The notes: generated by a model from the letters alone, not told the origin. Counted from the first letter of the stretch, positions 47,440 through 60,200 are shown. The stretch is 64,000 nt of DNA from Aphelenchoides besseyi (GCA_024699855.1 JAMPIQ010000001.1:15190001-15254000), one strand, 5' to 3'. Numbers and translations: made by a program.

Positions 47440-48729
47440 CAAGACGGACGCTTCGCTCCCGTCTTTTGCCGTTAGTGGCGTTGGGTTGGAGGGGAGTTGG
47501 AGTTGATAAAGTTGACTACCTGGCGTTTGGGGCCTTCAGCCCGAAAAGTGCAAGACCAACGACTGCTTTGCTAACAAAAACACCCAAAAATCCACAGGCT
47601 GTCACTCTCCAAATGGCTCAAAAGACTCCTCCACGATCGCCCTTCGGTCGATCGTTCCCCCGCTTTTTCGTCCCTTTGGATCGCTCCGGGTTTTGAGGAT
47701 ACGATTCCTCGGATTCAGAGGCTGTCATTCACCGAATAGCTCAAAAGACTCCTCCACGTTTTATTGTGGTGTGGTTCAATTATGGGAGTGATCGAAAACA
47801 GATTATCAATGTACGTCACCGAAGCCGCATTGGAAATACTCCAAACTCAGTGAATTCAGTAGACATATTCGTTTATCATACATTTTATCGAGCGCAAATC
47901 ACCATCCTGAGTATTAACCAATGAGCTGAAACAACAAAAGAAGTCAGTCCAACAACCTACAAAACCACATGAACTCGACTTCCATAGCGAAATCAACACT
48001 CACTCCAGGACGATGAACCCAAAATTAAATAGCGACGCCAAATCTTTGCACCCAATGGTAGCAATCTTTAGGAAACAAATGATTAGAACTGATTGTGATA
48101 ACCTTGCGCGTCAACAACCAATTAATCGAAAATCATATACGCTAAGTTAACAATCAACATTTACGCACTTAAGTAGCGAACCGAAACCTCAGTTCGTTGA
48201 TCATCACAATACGAATCTTCAATCGACAACCTTCAACACAACAACTTCGAAGTTCAAACTTCACGGCAATACCTTCGTTGTCCATTTCGATACGAAGAAA
48301 TATGCGAAAGTATCGATATTCAAATTATGAACCGTAAAGTAGCGATATGTTTACTATAATACACTGTAAGAACCGAATATAGGCTGTAAGAATTGAATAT
48401 ACACTGTAAGAATTGAATAGAATCAAAAACTACTCAGCCATACACTCAAACAATCAATTCCCCCACTGTGCACAATCAAATGTCAGCGGGCGGGATCGAA
48501 CTTTCGACCCCCGGCGCCAAAAATCCGACGCACTCACCACTCGGCCAAAAAATGTTGACTTTTAAACGACCGCAAAAGGGGCATTTTTTCGGTATGTTTT
48601 TGTAGACGATGATCAGAATTTTATTTGAAATTTGGAATCTGGAAGAATTTTTGGTCAGGGCTTTTTTTTTTCGGAAGCTCATTGTGACGGGAAGTATTTT
48701 ATTGGGGTGTGGTTTAGTTATAGAGGTGA
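47440..48729 (-). repeat. array unit 8, long (1,290 bp)
   Basis: Long form with a private variant (ACCTTCGTTGTCCATTTC) near 48,271. Confidence 0.85.
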
Positions 48730-49667
48730 CAAGACGGACGCTTCGCTCCCGTCTTTTGCCGTTAGTGGCGTTGGGTTGGAGGGGAGTTGGAGTTGATAAA
48801 GTTGACTACCTGGCGTTTGGGGCCTTCAGCCCGAAAAGTGCAAGACCAACGACTGCTTTGCTAACAAAAACACTCAAAATCCACAGGCTGTCACTCTCCA
48901 AATGGCTCAAAAGAAGTCAGTCCAACAACCTACAAAACCACATGAACTCGACTTCCATAGCGAAATCAACACTCACTCCAGGACGATGAACCCAAAATTA
49001 AATAGCGACGCCAAATCTTTGCACCCAATGGTAGCAATCTTTAGGAAACAAACGATTAGAACTGATTGTGATAACCTTGCGCGTCAACAACCAATTAATC
49101 GAAAATCATGTGCTAACCTAACGAATCAACATTTAAGCACTTAAGTAGCGAACCGAAACCTCAGTTCGTCGATCATCACAATACGAATCTTCAATTGACA
49201 ACCTTCAACACAACAACCTTAAAGTTCAAACTTCACGGCAATTTTAGATATAAAGAAATATGCGAAAGTAGCGATATTCAAATTATGGACCGTAAAGTGG
49301 CGACATGTATACTATAATACACTGTAAGAATTGAATATACACTGTAAGAATTGAATAGAATCAAAAACTACTCAGCCATACACTAAAACAATCAATTCCC
49401 TCACGGTGCACAATCAAATTTCAGCGGGCGGGATCGAACTTTCGACCCCCGGCGCCAAAAATCCGACGCACTCACCACTCGGCCAAAAAATGTTGACTTT
49501 TAAACGACCGCAAAAGGGGCATTTTTTCGGTATGTTTTTGTAGACGATGATCAGAATTTTATTTGAAATTTGGAATCTGGAAGAATTTTTGGTCAGGGCT
49601 TTTTTTTTTCGGAAGCTCATTGTGACGGGAAGTATTTTATTGGGGTGTGGTTTAGTTATAGAGGTGA
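48730..49667 (-). repeat. array unit 9, short (938 bp)
   Basis: Short form; carries the array's outer 5' TC end next to host exon at 49,668. Confidence 0.85.
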
Positions 49668-49883
49668 ACTCAAACTGCGAGACGATCGGCAAACACGTCG
49701 ACTTCGTAAACTGAAAGAATTCGAATCAAAAATGAAACTTCAAACGCTAGTGATCTTGTTTTGGCTTATGGAATTGTTGGAGTGGCTGCTTCAATCTTGT
49801 ATTTGTGGTACATAGGAGATGTTTATGTTCGTTGTTTGTTTAGATCTTTCTTGTTGTTCAATAAACGAATTTATTGTCCTAAT

Positions 49884-50972
49884 TCAAACATTTATTCTCA
49901 GGATAACAGTTGCGGTTTTCAAAGGCGCACACAAGAATTGCAAATGAGTAATCCACGCTGGAGCACTTGTTTCGCTCAGTTTCTCAATTGCATCCAAACC
50001 GGGAATTGTTTCTATGGTTTGTTCGTGTATCGTTGGATCATCGTCTTCGGGCATGATTCCATCGTAGAGTCGCACACTGTTGATGTCCTCGAGCTCCGCG
50101 TGGTCAATGAACTTGTCGGCAAATTGTTCGTGATCTCGAATTGGCGGGGTGGTTAGCGTGATGTAGGAAATACGCTTAGAAACCAAGTAGACGTAAAACG
50201 GTCCATCGATATAGAAACAAGTCAACTCCATGGGCATATGACGAATCAAACGACGTTGCAACGGCGACTGCGCACTAACGATCAAATTCTGATCATTGGC
50301 AACCTAAACAACAAATGCAAAAAGGAAATCGTGATTCTTACCGTTGAGTAGGTGATTTCGACTCCTTTGTCTTGGGACATCATTTCCAACGCCAAACGCA
50401 CCGATTTGGCAAAATCCAAATCGGCATGACGATCTCGTTGAAGCTTCTTGTCGAGGTACTTGTTCGTGTAGCGAAGTCGTGGCAACCAATAGAACATTCG
50501 TCGAGATTTCTTGGCTGCCTGAGTCCAATCGCCAAAAATCTCGATCACTTTGTCGTGGACTTCTCGATCGGGATAAACCACTAAAAGTGAGGATGAAAAA
50601 GCCAAGTAATCGGGGACTTACTGTTCCACTCCATTTCATCCAACAAGCGCATACAACAACTCTGTTGATGCGGAAAATGCATGAACATCTTCTGAACTTT
50701 CTAAGATAAAACCGCCGATTAAAAGAAACAACTCACTTGCCACTGGTTTCTGGAAACCAGCGAGCCCTTCGGAAAGACATCCAATAGAGCCTTGTAGATG
50801 TCGAGATCCTTGTGCAAACCGAACTCTTTCATCTGCTTTATTGCCGAGTTAATGAACTCAACGTGAGCGCGTTCATTTCTCGCTCTTCTTTTGAACAGCT
50901 CTGGAAACAAGTCAAAACAATGACAAAAAAAGGAGACTCACCAATAGCTTCCAAGAACAACTCACTCACCAT
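49884..50972 (-). CDS. ECSIT: ECSIT, complex I assembly factor
   Basis: ECSIT is a mitochondrial complex I assembly protein that also links to Toll/BMP signalling in animals. Minus strand, about five exons. After MVSELFLEAI comes ELFKRRARNERAHVEFINSA, IKQMKEFGLHKDLDIYKALL and DVFPKGSLVSRNQWQ, matching the family's pentatricopeptide-like region (GHVEFVYAAL--M-EYGV--DL--YN-LL-IFPK). Later blocks are MFYWLPRLRYTNKYLDKKL, NLIVSAQSPLQRRLIRHMP and CFYIDGPFYVYLVSKRISY. The C-terminus is acidic and ends at 49,884; AATAAA follows on this strand. Compared with mammals about 80 N-terminal residues, including the mitochondrial presequence, are absent from this start, so an upstream exon may be missing or the presequence is lost. 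Confidence 0.82.
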
Positions 50973-51212
50973 CTCAATCAGCGATCATCTTACGCGATTT
51001 CAACGGAAACCAAAATTGCCGTTTGAATCGCGCGTTTTGATCGACACGACTTTCGAACGGAAAGTCGATCGTTTTCTTAGGCCGTCTGTTAGGTCAACGG
51101 CGATCTTCAGATTCGTCAGTTCTTCGCGACTTTTATTTCGCGATTTTTGTTTTTGCGTGCTTCGCGATTATTTTGATTGAGTTTATTGGCTGTCAAGTTC
51201 GATCCAACGAAA
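50973..51212. promoter_or_regulatory. bidirectional promoter of ECSIT (-) and eL20-ubiquitin (+)
   Basis: Only 240 bases separate the two start codons. The sequence is CG-rich, with the inverted words CGATCGACTTTCCGTTCGAA-like near 51,050. A near-identical copy lies at 22,574-22,812. Confidence 0.6.
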
Positions 51213-54200
51213 ATGCCGCTCAAACCGTCTGGAGAAGCGCTGAGTATTCTCGATACTTTTTCGCAAACTCCAAAAACGATTAAACTTCCCGACTTTTCTA
51301 CCGAATTTCTTGTTCTCATCTTCGCCATTTCAGTTGAAGAAATTCGTTGCCAAGTCGCGCTACTGGTACTTCACTTGTCAACGCCGTCGGGTGAAGAAAA
51401 CACACAGAAAGATCATCTCATGCAAAAACGTTTGTTCACGTGCGTTCGATTGTTCTATTTCGTTCTTTAGGTCTTCGGGAAAACGCGATGGATCAAGAAC
51501 TTCGGAATTTGGCTCCGATACGATTCACGCACCGGGTATTACAACATGTACCGTGAGTATCGCGATGTCACGATGGCTGCAGCGCTTACTCAAACCTACC
51601 GTGATATGGGTGCTCGTCATCGTGCACAAGCAGATCGCATCCAAATCATCAAAGTCCAACGTATTGAAGCTGGTGAGTCCATTAAAAGATTCCTTGTTTT
51701 GATTCCTTGTCTTTCAGCAGATACGAAACGCGCTGGTGTCAAAAAATTCCATGACGCAAAGATCAAGTTCCCGTTGCCTCATCGTGGGAACAGTATGCAG
51801 ATTTTTCTGAAGACACTAACAGGCAAAATGATCGCTCTCAAGGTCGAGGCCTCGGAAACGATTGAAAACTTGAAGACCAAGATCCAAAAGAAGAAGGGAA
51901 TTCCACCGGAGAAGCAACGATTGATCTTTGAAGGTAAGCAAAAAGCCAAATTTTGTAATCGATGTGTTTAGAAAGTCAACTAGAAAATGGACGCACCCTT
52001 GGCAACTACAGGATTCAAAAGGAATCGACCATCATTTTGCTGTCTCGCCTCCAGGGCGGAATGATTACTCCGGACGAAGAAGAGCGTGTAGTTGTACCAA
52101 ACAATCCGTCCTTAATCTACCGAGGATACAGAACAGTAAAACAATATACATGTGAGAACTTCAAAAGTGTACTTAACATTGTCATTGCTAACCTTTTCTT
52201 ATCGTTTGTGCAGTTTTCTCTTAACAAGACGGTCGTTTCGCTCCCGTCTTTTGCCGTTAGTGCGTTAGGTTTGTAGCGTGGGTTGGGGGGGGAGTCGATA
52301 AAGTTGACTACCTGGCGTTTGTGGCCTTCAGCCCGAAAAGTGCAAGACGGTCAACGGACTTTTGAATTGTGTTCGAAACAGTTTGATACGATAAGAATAT
52401 TGAAGATGAGTTGGGAAGCGAAACATAAAGTTATGAAAATAAACGGTTCGAGCAGAGTCCTAATCGGCGCAAAAATCGTTTGTAATGTAAGCGGATTGAC
52501 TCTTAGTTGAAAAGCCACTTCACGTACGCCAACGTGATCAATCCATCGAAGTGGTGCTTTCGTTTTGAAGGAAGAAAGCGTAAGAAACCTATTTGTATCA
52601 AAGAATGAACGACAATTAAACATCCATTGAATCGTCGTCATCGGCTGTCGGATTAGCCGGTGGATTACGGGAGCAGTTGTGGTAACGACATTGGAGTTAA
52701 CTGCGTTCGCGTCAGCTTCCAATTGTGTCACGAATTTCGTGACTTCCGGATTGACAACATTCAACATCAACTTGCTTTGCTGTTGTGCTTTGGGATCGGT
52801 TTGCACATTATCCGGGTTGAAAATGTAGATGTCAGATGCGCGACGAACACGCGACAAAGCCACATACAACTGGCCGTACGCAAAGACCGGCGAGTTCAAA
52901 TACAAACCGATTCACTCCATTGTTTGGCCCTGGGCTTTGTTGATGGTCATTGCGAATGCCAATTTCAAAGGAAATTGGACACGACGAAAAGTCACCGTTT
53001 GGCGTTGATCGTAGTTGACTTTGCGATCGAAAACTCGACGAACAACGCCGATTTCTTCGCCAGTCAAACCATCGGACTCGATGCGGCGAAAGTCACGACG
53101 TCCGGTTGCAAATCGGTGACAACTGCCGGAGTGCCGTTGCAGAGTCGGTAGGAGTTGTCGATGTTCGAAATGAACATGACTTTTGCGTCGATCTTCAGCT
53201 TCAATTGCTGTTGAGCCAAGCCGGTCTCTTCGATTTGACCCAAATACTCGGTCATTGCGTCGACGGCCGAATCGTCCAACAGATCGATGGCATTCTCGTC
53301 TTCGATCGTGTTGATGGCCTCGTAGACAATCGTTTGTCCGGGCAATTTTTTCAGCAACTCTTCGTTGATCGAGTTGACGGTCACATTCAACGGCGCAACA
53401 ATCGCCGAGTTGGACGTGATGTTTCCGCTTTGCAAAAGTGCCGACGGAAACACTCGATATTGCAGTTCCTGAAGATCGTTGACCAAATTGAAGTCAGACA
53501 AAGCAAGTGCTGTCGAGTAGTAGTCGTTTTGTCGCACGATCGGTTTGTTGGCAATTCCGACGTCGCGTAAAAATGAGCGGAACCGAATCTGATTCGCATC
53601 AGTTCGGTGGTTCTAACACAGGCACAGGAATTTGATTGTACCCTTGTCATGCTCGGCAATCAGACTTTCGTCGAAGCCGGAAGCCACGTTTCCGTTTCGA
53701 ACGATCGGCAGAATTTGTCGAAAGTCGCCGCCGAAAACGATCACCAATCGTCGTTTGACGTACGGACCTTGGCGAACGTCTTGAATTACGCGTTTCATGT
53801 AATTATAGACGTTTTGATGCATTGCCGACGCTTCATCGATCAAAAGAAGTCCCCAGCGGCGAATCGCTTCGGCAGCCCGACAATGTTTGTTCATTCGTGA
53901 TTCCGAGTCCGAAGCGAGGTCTGTTGGAATCATGAATCGGGAATGAACGGTTTGTCCTTGGAACAAAAGCGACGCGGCGATTCCCGTCGTTGCGCTAGCG
54001 GCAAATGGAATGCCATGCTCATTGCATTGTCGAATCAACTGATTGTACAATGTCGTCTTGCAGTTTCACCTTCACCGTGTAAGAAGAACATTAACGGTGG
54101 CGGAATTGGTTGGCCATTTGGAACTTCGGACTGTTGAATGGAGTGCCAGATCAGGTCGAAGGCTTGTTGCTGATCGGAACCCAAATTGACGTGCGGAATC

Positions 54201-57200
54201 TGATTGACGTCATGATAGCGCGTTTGATCGTCGCCCTCCAAAAAATCAACAGCCATTTCGCCGTGAAATTCCGGATTGAATGCAGTGACCGTTCCATCCG
54301 GTTGTGGCAAATCGAAATCACTCAAAGTGAAATCTCGATTATTCAGATGCCATTCCAAAATTCGCAGAACGATTTGTTCGGCTCGTTGTTCGCGCATACT
54401 GTCACTCAAATGTGCGAAACGATTTCCGAGTGGTGGTCGCATGAACGGCAGATAATCAAAGTACAGTTGACGTGGACTTTGCAACAACTCGGCGCCGTTA
54501 ATCAAAACCTGCGCGAAAAGGAAAATGAATCGACGAATTGGATGACCGGCACGCTGATCGAGTGCGTTTCTCCAAATCAAATCCGATTCCATTAGACCCA
54601 TTTGTTGGGCCGCGGTGACGAAGTCTAATTCGCCGAAACCGTTCGGATCGAATTGACGGTAAGTGATTCCGCTCACTGTCGCCAACTGTTCGAAGTTTTG
54701 AACGCACTTCATTCGTAAAACAATTGTTCGCAGAGCCAACAATTGACGATTTTTGACATTCACTTCATATATTGCAACTACACGTTTACGTTTCAATTGC
54801 AATTTCTTGAAAGTACGTTTACGCTTATCGTAGTTGTACTCGTAGTGGAAGTCTTTGTACGTCAAATCGGCCCTCTCATTCGGATTTTCACGGCAGAATT
54901 TCATGTATGCTGTGGAACGCGAATGGACTTCGCTTGTCGAGTTGGCACGACGAACAATGTCTTCGGCCCGATCACCATTTGCGACAATTAAATACGATTC
55001 GTTCGGCAAATGGACTCCAATCATGATCACAACATGAGAGAAGTAGAACGGGCCTTTCGACAGCAGATTCATAACTGCTTCGTAATCACTACAATACATC
55101 AACGACATTTGATATCATGCTTCATTGTAGTTGACCGTTTTATCATCGTTGATTTCGATGAACGGATTGTTTTGAGCGCCTTTGCTCACAACTTCAATGA
55201 ACGCCGTCGACATCTGTCCTTTCATGATGTATTTGATCGCGTAGCCGGTGGTGTTTCGCGTGACCACCGCTTCCAGATTGGCGTGTCCGTTCCACGTTTT
55301 CAATCCATAAGGATTGTAGGGAACGACGTCTTTGTCCGTCAAAACTTTTCCACCCTTTTTCGGGACTGTGAAAGAACCCAAATTGGCGGGCAAACGTGCA
55401 TACTGAATGAATCCGTAATGCATTGTGTGGTCAGTGATTCACGCATAGGAAAACGGCGTTTGCACGGTGTTTTCGTTGGATTGACAGGATCTCGACAAAC
55501 GCTTTTCTCATTACAATCGTGGAGCATAAATGAAGCTACCAGGTCGTAAAGGCGTTTGTCGATCTTTGGATCGGGAATTCGTGCCGAAATGAATTGATTG
55601 ACAAATTCGGCCGTTGTTTCCTGTTCGTTCTTATCGATCCAAACCAAAATGTGGGCGTGTGGATTGCCACGCTTTTGGAATTCGATTGAAAGTAGTGACG
55701 CAACAAACTTCCCGAAGATGCCTTCACTTTGTTGACCGTACTGAGTTTTCCGGTAATTCGTGCCACGAATCTCGTGCATCAACATGCTCAACTTAATGAT
55801 GAAGATCCGCGTCAAAGTGAAGGAGTCCGTTTCCGGATCGGTGCCAAGCATTCGGCATGAGGCAATATGATCGGGCCAATTTTTGTTTGCGGTGACCGTG
55901 TAGAAGAACGTCGGTGCACCGAGTTCGTGGGCCATTGCCATTCCTTTCGCGTAAGCACGCTGATTGTATTGCCACGACAACTTGTGATGGGGCGGGAATC
56001 GGTAAATTTTGCCCAATTGATGACCGGGCAATCGTTCTCGCAAAATCTTGTCGTAGTGAGTAATCACGTACTGACACAAAACGATTCGTTGATTTTGTGG
56101 AACTTTGAAATTGTACCAATCAACTTCCCGACGAACAACCTCGTGGTGGTTCTTGATCAAAAGAATTTGACCGGGTTTTCCGGTGCTCCAAATTCGATGG
56201 ATCATTTTGCCCGATTTGCGATGTTGCATTCGATACAGCGTTTGTTCGCGGATCGAAGCATACATACGTTGACCTTTTCGAGTGACCGGATTGTTGTGGT
56301 CGATTTCTTCAGGTTCGATGTCTTTCGCATCCAAATCCTCAGCATCCGACTCACAATCCTCATCAAATCCAACTTCCAGAGCATCGTCCATTGGATTTGG
56401 CGAATCGCCGGTATCGGCTTTTTGTGGTGCCGCTTGGAGTTTCAAGTCCATCGTGTACCACAGCTCACCGTATGGAAACACAATCGGGTTCATGATTGCA
56501 TCGAGTTGAGGCAAATGAGTCATGAACACCGGCGATTTTTTCATTCGCGGATGCAACCAAACACCTTTGGGAATGTCGGGTACTGGCACGTTGCGATCTC
56601 GCGGTGTGAACAGAACCGCAACTTCCGGTGCTTCGGGTGCGTTCTGTTGACTTTCGTGCAGTTTCGGATCGCGCAAATGATCGGGAGCTTGGCGTTCGTC
56701 AATGAAGCTCACAATGTAGCGTGGAAACGCAATTCCATCAGCAATAAGCTCATTAATACGTTCCATGCACATTTTATAGCCCTTTGCTATTTGATTGTGG
56801 TCCGTTAGGAAAGCAATCCATTTTGTGAGGAATGCATTTCGATAGCGAATGTCTAGTCGTTTATAGACTGGATTATTGCGCATATTCTCCATGATCATAT
56901 CCGGAGCTTCGAGCGTGTACTGCTGACCGAAAATTCGAACGGCATCAGCTCGTGACTGAATGTACGAAAGATTATTCTGTACAATGCCGTTGATCAGTTG
57001 AACCGGTGCTCCGGCAACTCCACTATCGCGTTTTTGAAACGATCGTGAACCAAATGCGGTCAAATTATTGATTTCGGGAATGTGAGCTTGAAACCATTTT
57101 GACATTTCTCGCTCAAACGCATTGTTTTGGTTTTGATTGAATTTGCCAATGTACAGTAGGCGTTCCATCCAATCCGGATAGCGACGAAACTCGGGCATTT

Positions 57201-60200
57201 CAATCGTATTATTCGCACAGCACTTTGAACTGTTTTCGGCGTGAAACAAAAACGCCCTACAGTACTTGCACTCGTAAACCGGCAATCCGACGTCATAAGT
57301 GTTCGTGATTGCTTTACGACAAATCGCCGCAGCACACGCCAATGTCGGTCGACCGCGAGATCGATTGGGCAATGGTGGAAACGAACGTTTCGGCAAATTC
57401 TGCATGACTCTCAGTCCACTTCGCAAATTTCTTGATCGACCGACGATTTCGGGATCGAGTCGCGGGCTTGGACCGTCGGGCAACTTTTTCGACTTGTGTG
57501 TGATTGATTGAATCAAATTCAACTTTTTGGCCTTTGATTCTTCGTCTGAATCAATTGGATTGCTGATTGAACTCAATGACGCGAACGATTTGTTCAATTC
57601 GTCCATTTCTTTATCCTCATCAGCTCGAACAACTCCATCGACTTCCAACTCAGCAAATGTGAGTGGCATTTTTTGTTGACTCGCAGCGCGAGTTTGTTGT
57701 TCGATTTCATCATCTTGAAATTGGAAATCCAATAATGCGGCGTCAAAATCGGCTTCTTTGTGATTCCAGTGGTCGACAAAATCAGTTTTATCATTCGCTT
57801 CAGTTCCAGACATCGAGTCTTTGTCACTGTGCGAATCACTGTTGACCTCATGAACTACAGACAACTCGCTGATCGTATTGGTCGATTCGTTGACCGGCAC
57901 AGCAAAAGGCGGATTATCAAAGAGAACCAAAAGTTGCTCTTTCAGCCATCGACGACGCTGTTCACCGTCCAGATTATTGCGCGAAAAAATTTTGGTCTTT
58001 CCTTTTTGGCTGTTCAAAAAGTCAATTGTGTTATAGGCGGCGAACGCTGCACAACTATGACCGTCGGTTTGCGGGTCCGAATATTGACTGATATCGCGGG
58101 TGTATGTTCGACAATGTGACGAAACATTTGCGAGTGGACGAAAAACGTTCAGATCAATCAACGCCAAACGGCTTTCGTACTGAGTCGAATCCGATAATTC
58201 GGTAAACGAATCGCAATAGAAAAGAATCTCCGTTTGAGAACCGTTGTCGTAATGAAAAACCGTCATAATGAAATGATTTCCGGTAAAAATTGGAGCCACC
58301 AAATACTCGAGTGGTTTGTTTCGTGGTGCCGCAATTAGAAAACTGAGTGGATTGTTGCCAGCAGTGCCTAATTGTTGTTGACTTTGCTCGTTCCAAAACA
58401 ATAAGTCTAAGTAGCCGATTGCTCGACTATCGTTCTTGATATAGTTCAAAATACAAAAAGTAATCACTTCGCCTTGAAGATATTGCGGTAGGTCAATATC
58501 ATTGACAAAAGCTAACGGCAAAATGGGATTGTATCGACATTGATTGTAATGAAGCTCAATGTACTTTTCACGCAAAACATCTTTGACTTCAACAGCGGTT
58601 GTCGTGTAGCGCTCGAAATCGTTGTCAATAGCCTTTTCTGGTTCTTGTTCTTCCGGCAATTCAGAATCATTTGCTGACTCAATTGGGAAGTCAGTTTTCG
58701 GTTTTTTGGTCGTCCTGAACCTCCGCGACGTTTTTTTAACGGTCGACCTTTCGATTTTCCTGTGGGACTATGTGAACGTGGGGTGTCAATTTTTGGCCGT
58801 TTAACACCACCACCACGCAAACTGTTTCCCTTAAAAGGTACTGCCGTTTGATTTCCCTTTAGAGGTACTCTCGTTTGATTTCCCGCATGCGGTACTTTCA
58901 ACACGTTCGAATTTTCCTCCAAACATACCTTTTCACTTACCTCTACTACTTCGCACCAAAAATCGTATCCATTTCCTTGCGGTCGTTTCAACGCAAACCA
59001 TCGCCGCTTGCACCAATGGTTGACGTCCTCGGCAATCGAGCCCGGGGCGCTCTTGTCACTTCCTTGTTGCATCATAATCTAAATAGGTTTTTAATCAACC
59101 AACAGCTCGTTAGCATAAGTACAAATGGCTACAAACCAAATGTTTTCAACTCTACACATAAAATCAAACAAATAATTTTATGCAACCAAACGTAAGAATA
59201 AACTTTGACAGACAACTAAATTTGATTCTAAGAGAAGGTGGTCTAGTAGGTTGAACAAAAAGGTTTCCTATAACAGTCGATAGCAACATAACTGCTGATG
59301 TCACAGAAGTCACGATTGGATGTTCAAGTTGTCAGAATTCAAATCAATCACTTCAGTTGGGACTTGTTCACCAGTTAATGGTTTCGTAATCAAAGCTATT
59401 TGCTCCTTCAGTTGTTGAATCTCCAATCTTTGTTCGTGGAGTTCTTTGGCTTGTGCTGCTATCACCGTCTCTGGGTCGTCTGGTCGCTTGCTGCCCACCG
59501 TTTCAACTTCATTCATCATTGTGGTCGAGTTTTCAGATGATCGAGTAGTTGGAGTTGCTTTCGGCTGATTTTGAGTTGTATTGGCAAGCGGAACAATGTC
59601 GACCGAGCGTTTTAAAGCGTTGGCGACCCGAATTCTAAAATACAGATGCAAACCAAAGAAAACTCTTCACTTACTCGCGACGACGGTTCTTTTTCAACTC
59701 ACGATTGGATTTGTTGAAATTCTTATTTTGATTGTTAGAACCCCGATTTTGACCGTTAAAACCCTGATTGCGACCGTTGAAACCCTGATTGCGAAAGCTG
59801 CTCTTGCCGGTACCATGGAAATGAATAGCTAAACAGCACAGTTAATGGGCACAAACTCGATCTTACAACATACCGAGTCTCATTTCTTCGACGTAGATCA
59901 GAATCTAAAACAACGTAACTCGTTAATTCCAACATTTACAAAGCTCATTCGACTAACCAATGAAGAATACAATAAAACCGACGACACGAACAACTAATGA
60001 ATGCAACGATCAATCAGAAATTTGAACAGCTAACGGACGAAACCACCAGTACGATCGACTACAAACAGAAAAGCACTAATGGAACGAACAGTATTGGTGT
60101 CGTTTCGTTATATAGGTGGTCACGATATAACTTTGGGACGAATTGGGCGGAGAAAAAAACCGTCAATTCGTTGGCAATCGAACGACACAGCTGAGCAAAA

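Larger units (their letters stand above)
39575..49667 (-). mobile_element. tandem array of nine non-autonomous Helitron units
   Basis: Nine units lie head to tail. On the minus strand each begins TCACCTCTATAACTAAACC and ends in a GC-rich hairpin (GACGGGAGCGAAGCG...CCGTC) followed by TTG. At all eight junctions (40,876; 42,178; 43,342; 44,281; 45,556; 46,501; 47,439; 48,729) the 3' CTTG meets the 5' TCACC with no base between. The two ends are shared with the full Helitron at 52,225-61,768: about 122 bases at the 3' side and about 130 at the 5' side. No target duplication flanks the array. On the minus strand the flanks are T and T, not the usual A and T. Units fall into long (~1.3 kb), medium (1.16 kb) and short (~0.94 kb) classes. 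Confidence 0.85.
39420..49815 (+). pseudogene. host gene interrupted by the Helitron array
   Basis: The exon before the array reads STKKYVFPTGNRIS up to 39,574 (an acceptor ATCACAG lies at 39,530), and the sequence after it, from 49,668, continues the split Lys codon as KLKLRDDRQTRRLRKLKEFE, SKMKLQT, then ends at TAG 49,815 in one frame. A neighbouring frame (DLVLAYGIVGVAASILYLWY) looks like a membrane helix, so a one-base slip or missed splice is possible. AATAAA lies near 49,859, convergent with ECSIT. The protein is not recognised: basic segment followed by a hydrophobic end. With 10 kb inside the exon it is almost surely disabled here. Confidence 0.5.

Noticed and set aside
39575..49667. 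CRISPR-like or satellite array
   Set aside because: Units are ~1 kb with Helitron ends, not short repeats with unique spacers; a plain satellite would not share both ends with a nearby coding transposon.
53106..53570. Long plus-strand frames across the Helitron (also at 54,110, 55,010 and 55,867)
   Set aside because: Shadows of the minus-strand replicase gene, which has clear Rep and helicase motifs.
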